Below the pieces are notes generated by a model. That model was not told where the DNA came from and made no database searches. It saw only the letters and a program-made list of their open reading frames with translations. A DNA stretch of 64,000 bases from Pseudomonas bananamidigenes (GTDB taxonomy: Bacteria > Pseudomonadota > Gammaproteobacteria > Pseudomonadales > Pseudomonadaceae): positions 1-64,000 of the forward strand of contig NZ_LRUN01000041.1 in NCBI RefSeq assembly GCF_001679645.1, given 5' to 3'. The first letter of the stretch is position 1; each line of letters begins with the position of its first letter. Positions 8,660 through 20,071 of the stretch are shown here, one piece after another. The translations under genes were made by a program, and so were the position numbers.

Positions 8660-9144
8660 TCGAAAATCTCCATCAACGGTCGCTCGTACGTGATCTTGAA
8701 GTGCTGGATGAATTGCGCCTCGTCATCCAGATCCCAGACGTGCATCAGCAGAATGCTGCGATCCAGCGCCAGTTCCGACCACACTGTGCCGGGCACGACC
8801 GTGCAGACCATCGACAACGCCGCCAGACCATGGGCATCGCGCAGATCCAGCGGCACCTTGATGAAACGCGAGCGAGGCTGACGACGACCGGCGTTGAGAA
8901 CGCCCCAGGCCACCGCCAGATTGGAAACCACCACGTCACGCCCGACCATCAGGATCAGGCGCAGAATCACGCCTGGACGGCGGATGTGAATACGTTGCGG
9001 ACGCAGTTTGCGCATCATCAGCGGCGCGCAGAAACCCAATGCCGCCCCCAGCAGCAGGTTGCCGGGGCTGATCGACAGGTTCAACACCAGCCACAGCAAC
9101 CACAATGCAAGCGACAGCCACGGAGCTGGAAACAGGCGCTTCAT
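8656..9144 (-). CDS. mnhE: Monovalent cation/H+ antiporter subunit E
   Basis: A 162-residue protein with N-terminal membrane helices and a cytoplasmic C-terminal part. Family features include WLVLNLSISPGNLLLGAALG, RPQRIHIRRPGVILRLILMVGRDVVVSNLAVAWGVL and the TVVPGTVWSELALDRSILLMHVWDLDD stretch. It overlaps subunits D and F at ATGA junctions. It is part of the Mrp-type antiporter and belongs to the E/F/G module. Confidence 0.93.
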   Translation of the reverse strand: MKRLFPAPWLSLALWLLWLVLNLSISPGNLLLGAALGFCAPLMMRKLRPQRIHIRRPGVILRLILMVGRDVVVSNLAVAWGVLNAGRRQPRSRFIKVPLDLRDAHGLAALSMVCTVVPGTVWSELALDRSILLMHVWDLDDEAQFIQHFKITYERPLMEIFE

Positions 9145-10820
9145 GGTTGCACCTCCAGCAGCGCAGCCTTGGCTTCGGGGCCCGGAACGGCGCGAGTGCC
9201 GAGCACCGCCATTACGTATTGCTGCGGATTGTTCAATGCGTCTGCTGCGGCCTGGGTGTAACGCAGCAGCGGTTCAGCCTTGAAGGTCAGGGCGATGCTC
9301 AGGCCGAGCAGCAGGAAAATCGGCGTGCACTCGAGCTTGCGCAGCACCGGTGACGGACGCTCTTCCGGTGACCAGAAGCGCTGGATGCCCAGTCGCGAGA
9401 AGGCCATCAACGAGCCGAGGCCGGTGAGGATCAGCAGTGCCAGCAAGCCCCAGGCCGCCATGGAGATCGGCTCTCCGGCACCCAGACCCAGCGGGTTGAG
9501 CAGGGCGCCGATCAGGCTCAGCTTGCCGATGAATCCCGACAATGGCGGCATGCCGACGATCAGCAGCGCACAGGCGATGAAGCTCAGACCGAGGAACGCC
9601 ATGGTCCACGGAATCACCTGACCGACCACGGCTTTCTGGTCATCGTCGAGGTTGATGCCCTTGACTGGTGGCAGCCATTGTTGCGGACGCGGAAGCAGCT
9701 CGTTTTCGTCCTCCAGTGGTACTTCGATGGCGGTTCGCGAACGTTCGATCAGTTCCGCCAGCAAAAACAGTGCGCTCAGCGCCAGGGTCGAGCTGACCAG
9801 ATAGAACAGCGCTGCGCCAATGAGGTTCGGCTGGGCGAAGCCCACTGCCGATAACAGAATCCCCGCCGACACCAGAATGCTCAGGCTGGCCATGCGTTCC
9901 AGGCGTTGCGCGGCGATGATCGCCACGCCGGCGCAGAGCATGGTCGCCATGCCGCCGTAGATCAGCCAGTCACCGCCGAAGTAGGCCGAAGCACCGGCCT
10001 GCCCGGAGAACAGCAGCGTCCACAGGCGCAGCAAGGTGTAGACGCCAACCTTGGTCATGATCGCGAACATCGCCGCCACTGGCGCGCTGGCCGAGGAATA
10101 GGCCGGTACCAGCCAGAAGTTCAGTGGCCACATTCCGGCCTTGGCCAGGAATGCCACCGCCAGGATGGCCGCGCCTGCATGCAGCAGGCCTCGGTCGGCT
10201 TCCGGCACCAACGGAATTTTCATGGCCAGGTCGGCCATGTTCAACGTGCCGGTGACGCCGTAGATCAATGCCGCGCCGATCAGGAACAGCGACGACGCCA
10301 GCAGGTTGATCGAAATGTAATGCAGCCCCGACGACACCCGCGCCCGGCCCGAGCCGTGGAGCAGCAAACCGTAGGACGCCGCGAGCAGCACTTCGAAGAA
10401 CACGAACAGGTTGAACAGGTCCGCCGTCAGGAACGCGCCGTAAAGGCCCATCAACTGAATCTGGAACAGCGCATGGAAGCTTGAGCCTGCGCCATCCCAG
10501 CGGGCCATGGCGAACAGCAGGGCGCTGACGCCGATGATGCCGGTCAGCACCAGCATCAACGCCGACAGCCGATCGACCACCAGCACGATGCCGAATGGCA
10601 CTTGCCAGTTGCCCGGCAGGTAGACGCCGATGGAGCCGGGCACGCCGGTGGTCTGGGTCCATTGCAGCAACAGCAGGGAAATCACCAGCCCCAGCAGGCT
10701 GGAAAACAGGTTGATCTTTGCCTTCAGCGGACGGTGTTTTTCGCCGAGCATCAACATGATGGCAGCCGTCAGCAGCGGCAGCAGGATCGGCGCAGCGATC
10801 AGGTGCGTCATCGCCGTCAT
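9141..10820 (-). CDS. mnhD: Monovalent cation/H+ antiporter subunit D
   Basis: A 559-residue membrane protein homologous to the NuoN/NuoM proton-channel subunits of complex I, with about 14 helices. The core (SFHALFQIQLMGLYGAFLTADLFNLFVFFEVLL, then FLAKAGMWPLNFWLVPAYSSAS) carries the conserved membrane lysine and the glutamate of FFEVLL. An acidic cytoplasmic loop (EVPLEDENELLPRP) precedes the last helices. The ATG at 10820 overlaps the subunit C stop by four bases; a longer in-frame upstream extension would run through subunit C and is rejected. Confidence 0.93.
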   Translation of the reverse strand: MTAMTHLIAAPILLPLLTAAIMLMLGEKHRPLKAKINLFSSLLGLVISLLLLQWTQTTGVPGSIGVYLPGNWQVPFGIVLVVDRLSALMLVLTGIIGVSALLFAMARWDGAGSSFHALFQIQLMGLYGAFLTADLFNLFVFFEVLLAASYGLLLHGSGRARVSSGLHYISINLLASSLFLIGAALIYGVTGTLNMADLAMKIPLVPEADRGLLHAGAAILAVAFLAKAGMWPLNFWLVPAYSSASAPVAAMFAIMTKVGVYTLLRLWTLLFSGQAGASAYFGGDWLIYGGMATMLCAGVAIIAAQRLERMASLSILVSAGILLSAVGFAQPNLIGAALFYLVSSTLALSALFLLAELIERSRTAIEVPLEDENELLPRPQQWLPPVKGINLDDDQKAVVGQVIPWTMAFLGLSFIACALLIVGMPPLSGFIGKLSLIGALLNPLGLGAGEPISMAAWGLLALLILTGLGSLMAFSRLGIQRFWSPEERPSPVLRKLECTPIFLLLGLSIALTFKAEPLLRYTQAAADALNNPQQYVMAVLGTRAVPGPEAKAALLEVQP

Positions 10821-11160
10821 TCCCTGGGCTCCCGGCCGTCCACATGGTCGGTGCCGGTCAGGCCCCGTGAAGCGAGCAGTACCACCAGAAACAGTGCGGT
10901 CATGGCGAAGCTGATGACGATCGCCGTCAAAACCAGCGCCTGAGGCAGCGGGTCGGTGTAATTGAGCAGGTCCTGCGGCACACCGTCCTTGATGATCGGC
11001 TCCTTGCCGATGAACAGGCTGCCCATGCTGAAGATGAACAGGTTGACGCCATAGGACAGCAGGCACAGGCCCATGACCACCTGGAACGTCCGTGGCCGCA
11101 GGATCAGCCAGACGCCGGAGGCGGCGAGCACGCCGATGGCGATTGCGATGACTTCTTCCA

Positions 11161-11161
<1 letters not shown>
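10817..11161 (-). CDS. mnhC: Monovalent cation/H+ antiporter subunit C
   Basis: A 114-residue NuoK-like subunit with three membrane helices. The motif GLCLLSYGVNLFIFSMG in the second helix and QALVLTAIVISFAMTALFLVVLLAS in the third are typical. It shares one base with the upstream fused A/B gene and four bases with subunit D, so the operon is very tightly packed. Confidence 0.93.
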
Positions 11162-14061
<2,900 letters not shown>

Positions 14062-14167
14062 AGGCTTCTAATCTGCGGAAGTTTGTGAAGCATCATACGT
14101 GCCAGCTCCCGGATCGCCAAACGCGAGGATGTCTCTGAATCCTACAAAATAGACGCAAAATCCTCGT

Positions 14168-15106
14168 TCAGCCTTCTGTCTCGCGCTCGAATGCTTCTGT
14201 GACCGGTTGTGTTTCTTTGCCCTTGGTCTTCAGCTCACTGACAATCACCGCCGCCACGATCAGCCCCGCACCGACCAGGGCAATCGCTGGCAGGCGCTCG
14301 CCGGCAATTCTGCCGGCGATCCCGGCCCATACGGGTTCGCCGGCGTAGATCAGGGTCGCGCGGGTGGGTGAAACGCTTTTCTGCGCCCAATTCATGGCGA
14401 CCTGAATCGCCGCGCTCATAGCGCCCAGCCCCAAAGCGGTGGTCACCAGCAGCCACGAAAAGTCCGGGATCGCCTCACCGGTCGGTACCACCATCAAAAA
14501 TGCCAACGCTGAAGTTGTCGCCAGTTGCACCACCGTCACCCGGCGCACATCGACCTGGCCCGCATAGGTGCTGATCAGGATGATCTCCGCCGCGATGGCG
14601 ATGGCGCTGATCAGTGTGGCGATTTCACCGGGACTGAAGTTCAACGAAGCGCCAGAGGGCCCCGACAGCAGCATCAGTCCGGTAAACGCCAGCATGATGC
14701 CGATGCTCGGCATCAAGCCGGGACGCCGGCCCAGCACCAGCCATTGCAACAGCGGCACGAATGGCACATACAGCGCCGTGATGAACGCCGACTGACTGCT
14801 CGGAATAGTCTGCAAGCCTACGGTCTGCAAGCCATAACCGAGCAGGATGGCCACGCCGATGAAGGCACCCGCCTTGAATTCGAACAGGGTCAGCTCGCGC
14901 AAGTGTTTCCAGGAAAACAACGCCACGATGCTCGCCGCTGCGGCAAAGCGCAGGCCGACAAAAAACATCGGGCCACTGACGGTCATGGCGTGCTGCACCA
15001 GCAGAAAGGTGCCGCCCCAGAGCATGGTGATCAGCACGAGCACGCACTCGGCCTTGCTGAACCGGGAAAACCGCAGGGACGTTTGAGAGGGACTGGCTGA
15101 CGTCAT
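14168..15106 (-). CDS. EamA/DMT-superfamily exporter
   Basis: A 312-residue inner-membrane protein with ten predicted helices in two EamA repeats (first ending about residue 140, second about 160-290). The first helix has the family look MLWGGTFLLVQHAM, and the second repeat starts with LISAIAIAAEIILISTYAG. The ATG at 15106 is preferred over an upstream start that would run into the control region. It is divergent from an XRE/cupin regulator, which suggests that this gene is the target. The substrate is probably a metabolite or amino acid, but it is unknown. Confidence 0.88.
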   Translation of the reverse strand: MTSASPSQTSLRFSRFSKAECVLVLITMLWGGTFLLVQHAMTVSGPMFFVGLRFAAAASIVALFSWKHLRELTLFEFKAGAFIGVAILLGYGLQTVGLQTIPSSQSAFITALYVPFVPLLQWLVLGRRPGLMPSIGIMLAFTGLMLLSGPSGASLNFSPGEIATLISAIAIAAEIILISTYAGQVDVRRVTVVQLATTSALAFLMVVPTGEAIPDFSWLLVTTALGLGAMSAAIQVAMNWAQKSVSPTRATLIYAGEPVWAGIAGRIAGERLPAIALVGAGLIVAAVIVSELKTKGKETQPVTEAFERETEG

Positions 15107-15150
15107 GATCTTGCACACTTTTGAAGAGGGGACGCACAATGCGCCAAATG

Positions 15151-15170
15151 TTGCGCAGTATACTGCCCAA
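15151..15170. promoter_or_regulatory. Palindromic operator candidate between exporter and XRE/cupin regulator
   Basis: TTGCGCAGTATACTGCCCAA is a 20-base palindrome with a single mismatched pair and a perfect 12-base core (15155-15166). It lies 45 bases upstream of the exporter start and about 10 bases upstream of the regulator start. A weaker copy (15180-15199) sits 29 bases further on. It is the likely binding site of the divergently encoded XRE regulator. Confidence 0.6.
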
Positions 15171-15179
15171 CCTCAGCCA

Positions 15180-15755
15180 GTGAGCAATATAGTGCACAAA
15201 GATTCCGTTCAACGGGCCTCGGTCCTGCAACACGTCAGCCAGAACGTCCGACGCTTGCGCCACGCGACCGACATGAGCCAGACGACTCTCGCGGAAAAGT
15301 CCGGGGTCAGTCGGCGCATGCTGGTGGCCATCGAAGCCGGCGAAAAAAACGTCAGCCTGACCACGCTTGACCGGGTGGCCGAAGCCCTCGACGTGGCCTT
15401 CAGCGATCTCATCCAGGCCCCGGACAACCGTGATCCGGGTCGTATCAACGAACTGGCCTGGGCCGGCAGCATTCCCGGCAGCAAAGCGGTTCTGCTGTCC
15501 AAGGCCAGCGCCACCCGCGCAGTGGAGCAGTGGGAATGGTGCCTGCAACCGGGCGAGGTCTATCCTTCCCAACCGGACGCCGACGGCTGGAGCGAGCAGA
15601 TTTTCGTGTTCGAGGGTTGCCTGACCCTGATGCTTGGCGACCAGCCGCAGCACATCGCCGCCGGGGAGTTTTTCATGTTCGCCAGCAATCAGCCGCACAC
15701 CTATCGCAACGATGGGGACGTTGCGGCGCGTTTCGTGCGTAATGTGGTGATCTGA
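15180..15755 (+). CDS. XRE-family regulator with C-terminal cupin domain
   Basis: A 191-residue transcription factor. The helix-turn-helix spans about residues 15-70 (QNVRRLRHATDMSQTTLAEKSGVSRRMLVAIEAGEKNVSLTTLDRVAEAL). A cupin sensor domain fills the C-terminal half (FVFEGCLTLMLG, then IAAGEFFMFASNQPHTYRNDGD). I place the start at GTG 15180; GTG 15192 is possible. No ribosome site is visible and the start lies within the second operator copy, so autorepression or a leaderless transcript is plausible. It probably controls the divergent EamA exporter in response to a small ligand. Confidence 0.85.
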   Translation: MSNIVHKDSVQRASVLQHVSQNVRRLRHATDMSQTTLAEKSGVSRRMLVAIEAGEKNVSLTTLDRVAEALDVAFSDLIQAPDNRDPGRINELAWAGSIPGSKAVLLSKASATRAVEQWEWCLQPGEVYPSQPDADGWSEQIFVFEGCLTLMLGDQPQHIAAGEFFMFASNQPHTYRNDGDVAARFVRNVVI

Positions 15756-15914
15756 CTGTTGCAGGGTCGACAGCGGGTAAACAGTTTGTACTGTTCTGTG
15801 TGCGGGATATTTTAAGTTTGCTTGTCAAATTGTTGATAAATAACGAAAAACTATTCAGGCATGACTCCTGCTACGGGTTCTGGATCCTCATCCGGAACCA
15901 CGGAGTCGCCTCAC

Positions 15915-15971
15915 ATGAACGTTTCAACTCAAACCACTGAACGCCTTCTGAAAATCGGGAGCGCTTTCTGA
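15915..15971 (+). CDS. Possible 18-residue leader peptide
   Basis: A short reading frame, MNVSTQTTERLLKIGSAF, begins with GGAG nine bases upstream and ends in TGATG, overlapping the start of the monooxygenase gene. The ribosome site of the monooxygenase (GGGAG, 15957-15961) lies inside it. This arrangement suggests translational coupling or a leader peptide. It could also be chance. Confidence 0.4.
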   Translation: MNVSTQTTERLLKIGSAF

Positions 15972-17374
15972 TGCCTCGCGAAATTCGTCTCAACGCCTTC
16001 GACATGAACTGCGTCGGCCATCAGTCACCGGGCCTGTGGGCGCATCCGCGTGACCGTTCCTGGCAGTACAAGGATCTGGAGTACTGGACCGATCTGGCGA
16101 AAATCCTTGAGCGTGGCAGGTTCGACGGTTTGTTCATCGCCGACGTGCTGGGCATCTACGACGTGTACAACGGCAACGGCCAGGCGGCGATCCGCCAGGC
16201 GGCGCAGGTGCCGGTCAACGATCCCCTGCAACTGATCCCGCCGATGGCGCTGGTGACCGAGCATCTGGGTTTCGGTCTGACCGCTTCGTTATCCTTCGAG
16301 CATCCGTATCCGTTCGCCCGACGCCTGTCGACTCTCGATCACCTGACCAAGGGCCGTGCCGGCTGGAATATCGTTACCTCTTATCTGGAAAGCGGCGCGA
16401 AAAACATCGGCCAGCAAGCCCAGACCGAACACGACGCGCGTTACGACTTTGCCGAGGAATACCTGGAGGTCTGCTACAAGCTCTGGGAAGGCAGTTGGGA
16501 GGAGGGCGCGATTTTGCGGGACCGCGAACGGCGAATTTTCAGCGATCCGAGCAAGATCCACGAGATCCGCCACCAGGGTAAACACTTTCAGGTGCCGGGT
16601 ATCCACCTCTGCGAGCCGTCGCCGCAGCGTACGCCGGTTCTCTATCAGGCCGGGGCGTCCAGCCGGGGCAAGCAGTTTGCCGCCGAGCATGCCGAGTGCG
16701 TTTTCGTCGCCGCGCCGTCGAAAGTGCTGCTCAAGAAAACCGTAGCCGACATCCGCCGCCGCGCCGCGGAGGCCGGGCGCGACCCGTCGAAGATCCTGAT
16801 TTTCAATTTGCAAACCGTGATCCTCGGCGAGACTGACGCCAAGGCCAAAGCCAAGTTCGAAGAGTACAAATCCTGGGTGAGTTACGAGGGCGCGATGGCG
16901 TTGATTTCCGGCTGGACCGGTATCGACTTCAGCCGCTTCAAACCGGACGAACCGCTCAAGCACGTACACACCAACGCGATTCAGTCGGCGGTCGAAGCGT
17001 TTTCCACGGCGGACCCGAACAAAGTCTGGACTCCGAATGAACTGGCCGACTGGGTCGGTATCGGCGGTTTCGGCCCGTTGTTCGTCGGCAGCCCGGAAAC
17101 GGTGGCGGACCTGCTACAGGAATGGGTCGAGGAAACCGACGTCGACGGTTTCAACCTGGCCTACGCACTGACCCATGAAACCTTCATCGACGCCGTGGAA
17201 TTGCTGGTACCGGAGTTACAGAAGCGCGGCGTCTACAAGACCGAATATGCGCCGGGGACATTGCGCGAGAAGCTGTTTGGCGAGGGGCCGAGGTTGCCGG
17301 AGATTCATCCAGGCAGCGGTTATCGAAACCTGGGCGAATTGCATCGGCAGGAGAAAAAGGTCGCGTCTGTCTAG
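15971..17374 (+). CDS. FMN-dependent monooxygenase, NtaA/SnaA/DszA type
   Basis: A 467-residue bacterial-luciferase-like flavin monooxygenase of the NtaA/SnaA/DszA/SoxA branch, whose members need FMNH2 from a partner reductase and attack sulfur compounds or aminopolycarboxylates. Typical segments are WAHPRDRSWQYKDLEYWTDLAKILERGRFDGLFIADVLG, LSFEHPYPFARRLSTLDHLTKGRAGWNIVTSYL and PVLYQAGASSRGK. Length fits the family. No flavin reductase lies beside it. The start overlaps the stop of an 18-codon upstream frame. A role in organosulfur use is likely but unproven. Confidence 0.9.
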   Translation: MPREIRLNAFDMNCVGHQSPGLWAHPRDRSWQYKDLEYWTDLAKILERGRFDGLFIADVLGIYDVYNGNGQAAIRQAAQVPVNDPLQLIPPMALVTEHLGFGLTASLSFEHPYPFARRLSTLDHLTKGRAGWNIVTSYLESGAKNIGQQAQTEHDARYDFAEEYLEVCYKLWEGSWEEGAILRDRERRIFSDPSKIHEIRHQGKHFQVPGIHLCEPSPQRTPVLYQAGASSRGKQFAAEHAECVFVAAPSKVLLKKTVADIRRRAAEAGRDPSKILIFNLQTVILGETDAKAKAKFEEYKSWVSYEGAMALISGWTGIDFSRFKPDEPLKHVHTNAIQSAVEAFSTADPNKVWTPNELADWVGIGGFGPLFVGSPETVADLLQEWVEETDVDGFNLAYALTHETFIDAVELLVPELQKRGVYKTEYAPGTLREKLFGEGPRLPEIHPGSGYRNLGELHRQEKKVASV

Positions 17375-17433
17375 ACTCCTTCGCGGTGTCTGCACGACAC
17401 TGGCTCGAGCAAACCCTCTGCAGCGAGAACGGC

Positions 17434-18858
17434 ATGACTCAAACCGATACGACCGCCATCCGTCACGCCGACATCCTGATTGTCGGCGGCGGCCTCAGCG
17501 GCACGATGCTGGCGGTGCAATTGCTGCGTTTGCCGGGCCGGCGACAGATTCTGGTGATCGAACCTCGGGCCGAACTGGGCCGGGGCGAAGCGTACAGTGC
17601 GGTTGAACTGGGCCACACGCTCAACGGCAACGCGGCGCGGATGAGCGTTGATCCGGACAACGCGGATGACCTGACCCGATGGCTGACCGAGCACATTGCC
17701 GGCGGCGGCTGGCCGGAGTCGGATCAGCAGCATGTGCCGGTCAGTGAATTGTTTCCGCCACGGGGGCTGTTCGGTGTCTATGTGCAGCAGCGACTGGCCG
17801 AGGCGCAGCAGGTGGGGGCGCAGCATGGTTCGACGGTCGAGCATGTCTGCGCTGAGGTGGTTGATGTACAGACTTCGGCCGATTCGGTGCAGCTCACCTT
17901 GAGCGACTGCCAGCGACTGCAAGGTTTTTTCGCTGTGTTGGCGACCGGCATGTTTCCGGCCGCCCGCACGCCGCAAATGCAATCCAGCGGTCTCAACGCT
18001 GCCGCGCTGGATCCCTGGGATGTAAGCGCCATGCGTCAGCTCGATCCGCATTCCACGGTGCTGATCATCGGCTCCGGCCTGACCATGGTCGATGCGGTTG
18101 TGTCGCTGGAGCAGGCCGGGCATCGCGGGCCGATAGAAGTGTTTTCCCGACATGGATTATTGCCTCATGTGCGACGGCAACCCCCGGCCTGGGTGGATTT
18201 CCTCGCCGAAGATCACACTATTCGCACGCCGCGCCAGTTAGTGCGCGAATTGCGTCGGCAGTGCAAAGGCGCAATCGCTCAAGGCATCGACTGGCAGGCG
18301 CCGCTTGACACGGTACGGGCGCATATCGGGCGGTTGTGGAGCCAGGCGAGCGACGTGCAGCGGCGGCAGTTCGTGCGTCATGTGCGACCGTGGTGGGAAA
18401 GTCATCACCATCGCTCGCCGCCGCTCAGCGCCGAACTGGTCGAGCGTTTGAACAGGGAAGGGCGGCTGCGCATTCAGGCAGCGTCCTATAAAGGACTGGA
18501 ATCTGTTTCGGGCGCTGGTGTGAGTATTCGCATTCGTCCCCGGGGTGAGCAGCAAACCTGCGTGGTGAGCGGCACAGCGCTGATCAATTCCAGCGGTATC
18601 GAATACGACTGGCGCAGGGTCGACCGGCCATTGCCACAGCAATTATTGTCCCGTGGCCTGGTACAACCGGGGCCATTGGCGCTGGGGATCGCGGCGACGG
18701 TTGACGGTGCGGTGCTGGATGCACAGGGCAAGGTGTCACGACGACTGTTCGCGATGGGCCCGCCACTGAGAGGGATGTGGTGGGAAAGTACTGCGGTGAC
18801 CGATGTTGCGTTGCAGGCCAAGGCGCTGGCGGCGCATTTGGTCACTCACTCGTCGTAG
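17434..18858 (+). CDS. FAD/NAD(P)-binding protein, YdhS-like
   Basis: A 474-residue flavoprotein with an N-terminal Rossmann motif (ADILIVGGGLSGTMLAVQLL), a second dinucleotide motif near residue 210 (STVLIIGSGLTMVDAVVSLEQAG) and the family segments GEAYSA and HTLNGNAARMSVDPDN. Proteins of this type are annotated as FAD-dependent hydroxyacyl or NAD(P)-binding proteins, but their substrates are not established. I choose the ATG at 17434, which follows GAGAACGG; a GTG at 17386 would add 16 residues. It lies 59 bases after the flavin monooxygenase and may be co-transcribed. Confidence 0.85.
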   Translation: MTQTDTTAIRHADILIVGGGLSGTMLAVQLLRLPGRRQILVIEPRAELGRGEAYSAVELGHTLNGNAARMSVDPDNADDLTRWLTEHIAGGGWPESDQQHVPVSELFPPRGLFGVYVQQRLAEAQQVGAQHGSTVEHVCAEVVDVQTSADSVQLTLSDCQRLQGFFAVLATGMFPAARTPQMQSSGLNAAALDPWDVSAMRQLDPHSTVLIIGSGLTMVDAVVSLEQAGHRGPIEVFSRHGLLPHVRRQPPAWVDFLAEDHTIRTPRQLVRELRRQCKGAIAQGIDWQAPLDTVRAHIGRLWSQASDVQRRQFVRHVRPWWESHHHRSPPLSAELVERLNREGRLRIQAASYKGLESVSGAGVSIRIRPRGEQQTCVVSGTALINSSGIEYDWRRVDRPLPQQLLSRGLVQPGPLALGIAATVDGAVLDAQGKVSRRLFAMGPPLRGMWWESTAVTDVALQAKALAAHLVTHSS

Positions 18859-19064
18859 CCGAATCCGGGGTCGTTCAGCGCGACGTAAAGAGACTGGTCT
18901 GCATTGCTTTCGGCCTCACGGCCAATATTGACGGTATCGACATTCGGCGCGCCGGACTGGCCGACGCCACTCATGGCGACAGCAGGCCCATGGGCGCTGG
19001 CAATGGCGGCGGAGGTGCCACCGATCAGGGCGACGATAAACCCAAGGGCGATGAAGTCTTTCAT
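18846..19064 (-). CDS. Small exported hypothetical protein
   Basis: A 72-residue protein with a convincing signal peptide (KDFIALGFIVALIGGTSAAIASAHG), after which the mature part is about 47 residues, acidic and without cysteine. Codon use is typical of the genome. The ribosome site is weak. Its 3' end overlaps the convergent FAD-protein stop by 13 bases. Function unknown. Confidence 0.55.
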   Translation of the reverse strand: MKDFIALGFIVALIGGTSAAIASAHGPAVAMSGVGQSGAPNVDTVNIGREAESNADQSLYVALNDPGFGYDE

Positions 19065-19172
19065 GGGGCTGTACCAGAAAGTGGGAGGAAGATGACTGCC
19101 ACTTTAGGGCGACCGGCGCCAGAAGAAAAAACACCTTTTCGGATAGTCGTTATCAAAGATCTTGATGCGTGA

Positions 19173-19907
19173 TCAGCGTGGCAGGGTATTGCTCAGCCAG
19201 CGCTGGCGCATTTGCTCCAGACGACCGTCGGCTCGCAGGGCGTCCAGCGCTTGCTGCCAGCGTGCGACCTGTTTCGGATCGGTCTGGCGGGAGAACGCGA
19301 TGTAGGTGTCCCGCTTCATCAGCGGAATCTGATACAGAAGGCGCCCCGGCTCCATGCCTTGCTCGCGGGCGAGGGCGGCGCTGGACAGCGTGTCGGAGAC
19401 CACGAAGTCGGTTCGCCCGAGACTGAACAGACGCATCATCTGTTCCGGTGTTTCCACGCCGTAGAGATTGGTCAGATCCTGTTCCTGCAAATAGCTGTAG
19501 ACCAGCCATTTGCGCGGCACGGTAATGCGGCCAAGGTGGTCCGCTTCACGCAGGCTGTGTACCCGTGGCTGAAAATTGTCGTGGGCATACAGCGCGGTTT
19601 CCACTTCGATCAGCGGCCCGACCCATTGATAGCGCTCGTCGCGCTCGTCGGTGCGCAGCACGGTAAATACCCCGGTGTCCGGAGCGTCGCTGGCCATGCG
19701 CAGGGCGCGCAGCAGCGGTACTTGTTGCAGATGAATGCGATCACCGGTCTGTGCCGCCAGGGCTTGCACCACATCCACGCCATAACCGACCAGGCGGTCG
19801 CCCTGCATGAAGTGCAAGGGAGGATGGTAGTCGGTGAGCAGTTGCAGGTCTGCCGCATTGGCCGTCAGGGCCAGAAGAGACAACAGGCAGGCGGCAAAAC
19901 GTTTCAT
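19173..19907 (-). CDS. Periplasmic substrate-binding protein, family 3
   Basis: A 244-residue SBP_bac_3-type protein with a signal peptide (MKRFAACLLSLLALTANA). The mature protein begins ADLQLLTDYHPPLHFMQGDRLVGYGVDVVQAL, the usual opening of amino-acid-type binding proteins. AGGGA lies seven bases before the ATG at 19907. It has no permease neighbour. Related stand-alone proteins serve as chemotaxis or uptake receptors; the ligand is unknown. Confidence 0.87.
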   Translation of the reverse strand: MKRFAACLLSLLALTANAADLQLLTDYHPPLHFMQGDRLVGYGVDVVQALAAQTGDRIHLQQVPLLRALRMASDAPDTGVFTVLRTDERDERYQWVGPLIEVETALYAHDNFQPRVHSLREADHLGRITVPRKWLVYSYLQEQDLTNLYGVETPEQMMRLFSLGRTDFVVSDTLSSAALAREQGMEPGRLLYQIPLMKRDTYIAFSRQTDPKQVARWQQALDALRADGRLEQMRQRWLSNTLPR

Positions 19908-20021
19908 GGATCGTCCCTGAAAATTCAATCGCCCAGCTTAGTACGCGCGCGCGGTGGCTGTCGTGGGAAATCAGCGGGGCTTTTGTGTCAGAGAACAGGG
20001 CGGTTCGGTAGTGTCGATGAG

Positions 20022-20051
20022 CCATGAGGGAGCGGGCTCACTCCCTCATGG
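20022..20051. terminator. Hairpin 3' of ppnN
   Basis: An 11-base perfect stem (CCATGAGGGAG / CTCCCTCATGG) with an eight-base loop lies just beyond the ppnN stop and upstream of the binding-protein gene. It has a GAGGGAG core like the hairpin at 4846. It lacks a T-tract, so it may be a REP-type element that also ends transcription. Confidence 0.5.
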
Positions 20052-20071
20052 GCACACTGCATCAAGTGCGG

